Shown piece after piece: positions 1 to 4,898 of a DNA stretch of 18,122 nucleotides. Both the position numbers and the translations under genes were made by a program. The stretch spans positions 1 to 18,122 of the forward strand of contig JAZDEU010000049.1 in the NCBI GenBank assembly GCA_043808545.1, given 5' to 3'. The notes under the pieces are model-generated. The model was not told where the DNA came from. It saw only the letters and a list, made by a program, of their open reading frames with translations, and did not search any database. Positions within the stretch are counted from its first letter, which is position 1, and every line of letters begins with the position of its first letter. The DNA comes from JAZDEU01 sp043808545 (GTDB lineage: Bacteria; Patescibacteriota; Patescibacteriia; JAZDEU01).

Positions 1-137
1 ACTTAACAACAAGATCCGTGTATTCCAGCGCAGAGCATATGGTCTGCAAGATGAAGAATATTTACGGTTAAAAGTTTTGTCCTGTATGCTAAAAGAAATT
101 TAATCTATATTTTACCCACACGTTTGGGAGAAGACCC
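1..137 (+). mobile_element. Right end of an ISL3-type insertion sequence (partial)
   Basis: The window opens inside an insertion sequence. The transposase reading frame ends at 103. About 30 bases further on, at 126-137, lies GGGAGAAGACCC, which read outward on the minus strand is GGGTCTTCTCCC. ISL3-family terminal repeats typically begin GGNTCTTC close to the transposase stop, so the element probably ends at 137. The next bases (138-145, AAAATAAT) are AT-rich, as expected of an ISL3 target. The left end and the second copy of any target duplication lie outside the window, so the boundary is an inference. Confidence 0.55.
2..103 (+). CDS. ISL3-type transposase, C-terminal fragment
   Basis: The frame is open from the window edge and ends with TAA at 101-103. 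It encodes the last 33 residues of a protein: LNNKIRVFQRRAYGLQDEEY followed by LRLKVLSCMLKEI. The pattern NNKI(R/K)V-x2-RRAYG-x(3-6)-EYLRLK is the typical C-terminus of ISL3-family DDE transposases, just after the last catalytic region. The remainder lies upstream of the window, so the enzyme may be intact there. It is transcribed towards the 339-residue minus-strand gene next to it. The family call rests on this short tail only; another DDE family with a similar tail is possible. Confidence 0.6.
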   Translation, partial: LNNKIRVFQRRAYGLQDEEYLRLKVLSCMLKEI

Positions 138-1131
138 AAAATAATGAATCAGTTATTCTTTCATTAATCTGATGATTTATTTCATCTATCACTTTCGCTA
201 ATTCAATTTCCATTTTTGCGTCAATAATTTCCGAGAATTTATTTAATCCGTAATATTCTAAAAATACCGCAACATTAAATTTATTTTGCGCAATAATATT
301 TTGGAACAAAGAGGGAACAAAACTTTCAACCCCTTTTGACATCAAATAACCCAAAGAAATTTTTGTTAATGTTCCTTTCCTATCGCCAAGTTTGCATTCA
401 TCCCAAAGACGAGCGATTGTTTCAATAAGAATTTTCGGAGAATAATTTTCACCTTCCCCTTTTTCATGCCTTACTAGATCAACTAAAATTTCAATTTCTG
501 TTTTGTCTAATGGATAATGTATTTGTAATTGTTTTACCAATTCGGATTTTTGTTTCGCCAATTCTTTTTCATCAACTTCTTCGGCTTTATTATTATAAAA
601 TTCGCCGATGTCTTTTTCTAGTGATTTTGTATTCATCACATTGCCGACGGAATCAAAAAGAAGCCAACATTGCGCGCGCAACTCTTCAATATCATTATCA
701 TTTTTATTAAATTCAATCTCTTGCTTGCTTTTTATTTCGATTATTAAATTTCCAATCCAATTTTCAATGCTCTTAGAAAATTCTTCCCCATTTACATTAA
801 TAAATTCCCTTTGCGAATGTTTTTCTGTCTTTTTCGCCTTTTCATTAAAACCTCGCAAAATTTGTTTATACTCCGCCATCAGCTCGGGAGTAATGAGTTC
901 GCTTAATAATTTTGTTTTTTCTTGTTCTTCTTGCGTCGGTTTTTCAGTAAATTTCTCAAAATTTATTTTTTCTTGAATTGATTGGCGCAAAGACATCCAA
1001 TGATCTTTTAATGTCATTGACTTTTGCTCAACATCTTCATGCTCTGCAATAGTAAACGGTTTAACTTCAACTGCCTCTTTCTTTTTCTCAACTTCTTCTT
1101 TTATTGGTTTAAAAAAATAACTTTCTCGCAT
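112..1131 (-). CDS. Unrecognised 339-residue helical protein, 3' end probably cut by the IS
   Basis: I do not recognise a family. The protein is rich in Lys, Glu and Ile and predicted to be almost wholly helical. Its N-terminal 60 residues are charged and low in complexity, a Glu/Lys-rich linker lies near residues 180-205, and a more hydrophobic helical C-terminal half follows (for example ISLGYLMSKGVESFVPSLFQ). There is no signal peptide or membrane segment. The ATG at 1131 lies 12 bases downstream of the helicase stop, so the two are probably co-transcribed, but nothing shows that they work together. The last seven residues (VFSQTCG) and the stop appear to be read from the terminal sequence of the adjacent insertion sequence (112-137), so the original C-terminus is probably lost. 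No Shine-Dalgarno is visible. Confidence 0.75.
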   Translation of the reverse strand: MRESYFFKPIKEEVEKKKEAVEVKPFTIAEHEDVEQKSMTLKDHWMSLRQSIQEKINFEKFTEKPTQEEQEKTKLLSELITPELMAEYKQILRGFNEKAKKTEKHSQREFINVNGEEFSKSIENWIGNLIIEIKSKQEIEFNKNDNDIEELRAQCWLLFDSVGNVMNTKSLEKDIGEFYNNKAEEVDEKELAKQKSELVKQLQIHYPLDKTEIEILVDLVRHEKGEGENYSPKILIETIARLWDECKLGDRKGTLTKISLGYLMSKGVESFVPSLFQNIIAQNKFNVAVFLEYYGLNKFSEIIDAKMEIELAKVIDEINHQINERITDSLFWVFSQTCG

Positions 1132-1143
1132 ATTTATTACAAA

Positions 1144-4100
1144 TTAACTTCTATGCTCGCATATATCTCTATAATCGCAATTCTCACACCAAAATCCCGG
1201 AGTTGGCGCAAAATTACTGCTTTTGATTTTCTCAATCCTCTCTAATATCTTTTCTTTTAATTTTTCAAGATCTTTAGGCGAGCCTAAAAATTCAGCTTTC
1301 TTATTTCCTTCTAAATAATAAAACGAAAGCTTATCGCACTTCATTTTAAAAAACTCTTCGGCAACAAGCTGATAAATAAACAACTGTTCTTTATTCTCAA
1401 ATGTTAAACTTTTTACATCTTTTGATGCACCTGTTTTGTAGTCTACTATTTCCACACTGTTTTGTCCACCCCCCGCATTCAACAAATCAACTCTATCAAT
1501 AGTTCCTTTTAATGTATAACCGCCTACTCGTAAATTAAAACCTTGCTCTAAATATAAAACATTCGGCCAATTATCTTTATGCAATTCATAAAATTCTTTT
1601 AGCGATTCCCTTCCTGCTTTTCGCCTTTCATCCCTTTGCTTGTCATCTTCATACCATTCATCAATCCAGCACTCATCATAAATTTTTAATAATTCATCTT
1701 TTGTCGGTAAATTAATACCTGCCGCATACTCAGTATTCTCAAAAAGACCGCACTGTTTGCTTCCTTTTCTCTCATTCATAAGCGCGAAAAATCTCTGCAA
1801 AGCAGTATGCATAGTTTTTCCAAAACTGAAATTACCTTTGCCTTTAATTTGAATTTTAAAAATATGCGCAAATTTATATTGCAAAGGACATTTATCAAAA
1901 GCCGCAAGTTGCGTATAGCTGAATTTTTGAGGTAAAGTATATAAAAATTTATTATCATTATTTTCAACATTAAAATTTTCTTCTGTATGCACAAGTTTAA
2001 AATTTTGAACCCCTGCGGATGAGACATACCCCATCTCAGTTAAAAATCTAGAAATTTTCTTTTTTCTAATCCCGCCATAATCTTCAGCAGATGTAAAAAA
2101 TAAACCATCCTTTGCCCTTGTCATTGCCACATAAAACAGTCTGCGCTCCTCTTGCAGATGTATGTCTCCTTCTGGCAAAATTTCTTTCACTAGCTGCTCT
2201 GGTATTTCTATCGGATCTTTTCGCTCAATCGTAGGAAATTTCTTATCCACTAAATCAACAATAAAAACATACGGAAATTCTAATCCCTTTGCGCTATGAA
2301 TAGTCATAATTTTTACCATATCAGGCCCATCATCAGGATCTAAACATAATTCTCCTTCATCTCCCGCATCCATTTCCATCTCTAGTTTTTCCATAAAAAC
2401 ATTTAATTTCGGATCAATTTCGCTTTCTTCAAATTCTTTTACTTTTTTATAAAACTGCGAGATATATTTTAATGCTTTAATATTATCTTTGCTTTCATTT
2501 TTAACTAAATATTTCAAATATCCTGAATCATTTAAAAAATCAGTTAAAATTTTACTTATCTTATTTTCTTTTGCTAAACTAGAATACTTTTCTACCAATA
2601 CAATTATATTGGATAATGTTTCCACAGTTGCTGGCGATAATCCTGAAATAACCACGGCGTTTTTTATTGTTTGATATAAAGATTTTCCGTTTTTAGATGA
2701 TGCGTGGCTTAATTTAGAAAAATCATCATACGGAATACGCCACATAGGAATATTTAATATCCTGTATAATGCCGTTGATTCATGATAATTATCTAATAAT
2801 TTTAAATAAGCGCAAATGTCTAATATTATTGGCTTATTATAAAGCCCGCGCATAGAATAAAACTGGTACGGTATTCCAGCCCTTTCTAAACCATTTATAA
2901 AAGGTTTCGCTGTATCATTCGCGCGTACTAGTATAGAAAAATCTGACCATGATAGAGACGCATTGCAATGCGTCTCTACAATTTTATTTACCACAGCTTC
3001 AACTTCATCCTCTAATGTCCCGCAATGCAAATGTTCAATAATCGCTTTACCAAAATTAAAAGCCTTTAATTTCTTATTTATATTTTTATAATCCTTTAAA
3101 TCAATACCCTTCTCTTTCGCCCGCTCGCGCATAACTTCATCTTGATTTAGATGATATTCTAAACGATTTGGATTATTCTGCTGGATAAATTCATAAGATA
3201 AATCTAAAATATCCTGCTTAGAACGATAATTTTGCGTTAAAACAACTTCCTCAGCCTTCGGATAATCTTTTGCGAATTGCAAAACATTATTAACAGAACT
3301 CCCGCGAAACAAATAAATTGACTGATCATCATCCGCAACGCAAGTAATATTATTAAGCGGCGCCGAAATTAGCTTTATTAGTTCATACTGCGCCCAGTTA
3401 GTATCTTGAAATTCATCAACCAGAATGTACTTAAATTTGTCGCGTAATATTTTTAAAATATTAGGCCGCTCTTTGAACAATTTTAGTGTACACTGGATTA
3501 AATCTCCAAAATCAAGAGCGTCATTTTCTAAAAGTATCTGCTGATATATGTGATATGCATTCGCCACTTCCTCTAATTTTTTAAATTCCAAAGCATCTGC
3601 CACACGATCATTTGTCATCCCGAGCGCCTGCCTCCCGCCTGCGCAGGCAGGGCGCAGGCAGGTAGCCGAGAGCCTGCCCTGAGCGATAGCCGAATGGGGA
3701 TCTGTTTTTAACTTTGAACTTTGAACTTTAAACTTTGAACTGTCCCCTCCGCTCTCCGCATTATCCTGATTTAGCCGTACAGATTCAGCATACTCCAGAT
3801 ATTCTTCCACGCTAATTCCTTCATCTTTACATCTTGAAAAATGCTTTAATAAAGCATGTATGAATTTTGTCGGATTTCCAAACGGACGATAATAATCTAA
3901 ATTAAACCTATCTAAATTTTTACGAATAAGCATCCATTGCTCCGTAGTATTTAACAGCTTATAATTAGTCGGCAGTCCGATATCAAGCGCGTAATCGCGC
4001 AATATTCTATCGCAAAAAGAATGGAATGTAGAAATCCATAAATCAAAGTATCCATACGGCAATAAATAATCAACCCGTTCTTCCATCTCGCCCGCAGACT

Positions 4101-4287
4101 TATCCGTAAATGTCAATGCTAAAATCTCATCTCCGCTGGCCTTTTTTTCTTCTATCAGCCATGCGATCCTTTTGGTGATTACCGTTGTTTTGCCAGTGCC
4201 AGCTCCAGCCACAATCAAAAGAGGACCGTTTTCATAAGTAACGGCCTTCTTTTGTTCGGGGTTGAGGGTATCTAAACAGGTTGACAT
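1144..4287 (-). CDS. UvrD/PcrA-type SF1 helicase fused to RecB-like Fe-S nuclease
   Basis: 1047 residues. ATP-dependent 3'-5' DNA unwinding with an attached nuclease, likely in double-strand break or recombinational repair (AddA/AdnA-like architecture). Helicase motifs are complete: Walker A AGAGTGKT (27-34), DEFQD (291-295), VADDDQSIY (318-326), QNYRS (352-356), TIHSAKGLE (662-670) and YVAMTRAKD (719-727). From about 785 follows a PD-(D/E)XK domain with GKTMH (His827), GTIDRVD (Asp931) and VDYKTG (Asp949, Lys951). Four cysteines, Cys800, Cys1034, Cys1037 and Cys1043, fit the Fe-S cluster of AddB/Cas4-type nucleases. I chose the ATG at 4287 (MSTCLDTLNPEQ) over an upstream in-frame ATG at 4389, because helicase homology starts there and the longer form would overlap the divergent regulator gene. 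Two in-frame repeat-derived inserts occur, at residues 183-226 and 437-446; neither breaks a motif. Confidence 0.93.
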   Translation of the reverse strand: MSTCLDTLNPEQKKAVTYENGPLLIVAGAGTGKTTVITKRIAWLIEEKKASGDEILALTFTDKSAGEMEERVDYLLPYGYFDLWISTFHSFCDRILRDYALDIGLPTNYKLLNTTEQWMLIRKNLDRFNLDYYRPFGNPTKFIHALLKHFSRCKDEGISVEEYLEYAESVRLNQDNAESGGDSSKFKVQSSKLKTDPHSAIAQGRLSATCLRPACAGGRQALGMTNDRVADALEFKKLEEVANAYHIYQQILLENDALDFGDLIQCTLKLFKERPNILKILRDKFKYILVDEFQDTNWAQYELIKLISAPLNNITCVADDDQSIYLFRGSSVNNVLQFAKDYPKAEEVVLTQNYRSKQDILDLSYEFIQQNNPNRLEYHLNQDEVMRERAKEKGIDLKDYKNINKKLKAFNFGKAIIEHLHCGTLEDEVEAVVNKIVETHCNASLSWSDFSILVRANDTAKPFINGLERAGIPYQFYSMRGLYNKPIILDICAYLKLLDNYHESTALYRILNIPMWRIPYDDFSKLSHASSKNGKSLYQTIKNAVVISGLSPATVETLSNIIVLVEKYSSLAKENKISKILTDFLNDSGYLKYLVKNESKDNIKALKYISQFYKKVKEFEESEIDPKLNVFMEKLEMEMDAGDEGELCLDPDDGPDMVKIMTIHSAKGLEFPYVFIVDLVDKKFPTIERKDPIEIPEQLVKEILPEGDIHLQEERRLFYVAMTRAKDGLFFTSAEDYGGIRKKKISRFLTEMGYVSSAGVQNFKLVHTEENFNVENNDNKFLYTLPQKFSYTQLAAFDKCPLQYKFAHIFKIQIKGKGNFSFGKTMHTALQRFFALMNERKGSKQCGLFENTEYAAGINLPTKDELLKIYDECWIDEWYEDDKQRDERRKAGRESLKEFYELHKDNWPNVLYLEQGFNLRVGGYTLKGTIDRVDLLNAGGGQNSVEIVDYKTGASKDVKSLTFENKEQLFIYQLVAEEFFKMKCDKLSFYYLEGNKKAEFLGSPKDLEKLKEKILERIEKIKSSNFAPTPGFWCENCDYRDICEHRS
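2953..2978. repeat. 26-bp perfect palindrome inserted in the helicase gene
   Basis: The half-site TAGAGACGCATTG is followed directly by its exact reverse complement. It is read in frame as part of the helicase peptide VETHCNASLS (residues 437-446). This peptide sits between AVVNKI and WSDFSILVRAN, where superfamily-1 helicases normally run straight on. A degenerate relative lies in LeuRS at 5421-5440 and codes for a similar peptide. It looks like a dispersed palindromic element tolerated as a loop. Confidence 0.8.
3610..3741. repeat. Composite repeat inserted in frame in the helicase gene
   Basis: About 132 bp (44 codons) code for helicase residues 183-226, a low-complexity segment absent from ordinary UvrD proteins. 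On the + strand it has three parts: GTCATCCCGAGCG (3614-3626) leading eventually to GGGGATCTGTT; a nested GC-rich stretch containing GCCTGCGCAGGCAGG (3637-3651); and four AACTTTG/AACTTTA heptamers plus AAC (3710-3740). The first part matches the right half of the intergenic element at 8738-8894 in reverse orientation. The second is identical to 9101-9115. The third recurs twice in LeuRS. Confidence 0.85.
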
Positions 4288-4309
4288 AAATTTAATATAG
4301 TGATATAAA
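4281..4309 (+). promoter_or_regulatory. Sigma-70-type promoter of the response regulator gene
   Basis: TTGACA at 4281-4286, a 17-base spacer, then TATAAA at 4304-4309 preceded by TG (extended -10). The start of transcription would lie near 4316, giving a leader of about 50 bases. The -35 box overlaps the helicase start codon on the other strand (4285-4287), so RNA polymerase bound here could interfere with helicase transcription or initiation. Confidence 0.75.
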
Positions 4310-4366
4310 TAATTATTCTTTCGTACTTTTTTGTACCTTTTTAAACTCTTAAATGAAGGGGGCATT

Positions 4367-4714
4367 ATGCCAAAAAGAATTGTTATCATTGAAGATGAAG
4401 AATTATGCAGAGAGCATACGGCGACAATTTGTGAAAAAGTAGGACATCAAATTGTAGCAAAATTTGGAAGTAAAGAGGAAGCTATTAATGGAATAGAAAC
4501 TGGATTTCAGGCAGATATTGCTATTCTGGACGCAAATTTAACAAAAAAGGACTCAAGTGGTAAAGATGGAACAGAGATAGCTACTCTACTCAAGAAAAAG
4601 TATCCCAATACTATAATTATTCAATATTCTTTATGCACAGTTTCTTATGGATATGCGGATGTGATTGCCCGAAAGCCTCTTGATGACAGGAACTTGCCTG
4701 AAATTTTGCGATAA
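4367..4714 (+). CDS. Single-domain response regulator (receiver protein)
   Basis: 115 residues forming one CheY-like receiver domain with no output domain. Visible residues are the acidic pair Asp10/Glu11 in VIIEDEE, the phosphoacceptor Asp55 at the end of beta-3 (ADIAILDANL), a Ser88 switch position after IIIQYS, and the conserved Lys103 in ARKPLD. It would be phosphorylated by a sensor kinase and act by protein contact; no kinase lies in the window. The ATG at 4367 is chosen over 4331 because it has the clearest Shine-Dalgarno of the window (AAGGGGG, six bases upstream) and starts the canonical beta-1 strand. It stands alone between its own promoter and an intrinsic terminator. Confidence 0.88.
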   Translation: MPKRIVIIEDEELCREHTATICEKVGHQIVAKFGSKEEAINGIETGFQADIAILDANLTKKDSSGKDGTEIATLLKKKYPNTIIIQYSLCTVSYGYADVIARKPLDDRNLPEILR

Positions 4715-4732
4715 TATTGCACTTTCCTTTAA

Positions 4733-4775
4733 CTCTCCTATCCTTTCTTTCATAGATCGGATAGGAGTTTTTTTT
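4733..4775 (+). terminator. Intrinsic terminator of the response regulator gene
   Basis: The stem CTCCTATCC (4735-4743) pairs perfectly with GGATAGGAG (4759-4767), with a 15-base loop. Eight T residues follow (4768-4775). It lies 20 bases after the regulator stop codon. Confidence 0.92.
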
Positions 4776-4862
4776 CTACCGAGCTTCAGTTCGGGTTTGA
4801 GGGCTTTAGCCCTCGTTCATTCTGAACACTAAAATACCCAAATTCGACTTAAAAGTCGGTAG
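4776..4862. repeat. Intergenic palindromic repeat element
   Basis: The outer arms CTACCGA (4776-4782) and TCGGTAG (4856-4862) are exact complements. Inside are a perfect hairpin, GAGGGCTTTAGCCCTC (4799-4814), and shorter inverted segments around CGAGCTTCAGTTCGG and CGACTTAAAAGTCG. It fills the gap between the regulator terminator and the end of leuS. It looks like another dispersed palindromic repeat, although no second copy is in the window. Confidence 0.55.
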
Positions 4863-4898
4863 AAATTTCTCGTATATTCGCTTTCCAATTTACGTAAA

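Noticed and set aside
608..976. 122-codon + strand open frame
   Set aside because: It is a shadow of the 339-residue minus-strand gene; composition (Ser/Phe/Cys-rich) is typical of antisense translation.
4288..4389. Longer N-terminus for the helicase (start at 4389)
   Set aside because: The extra 34 residues have no helicase character and overlap the promoter, ribosome site and start of the divergent response regulator.
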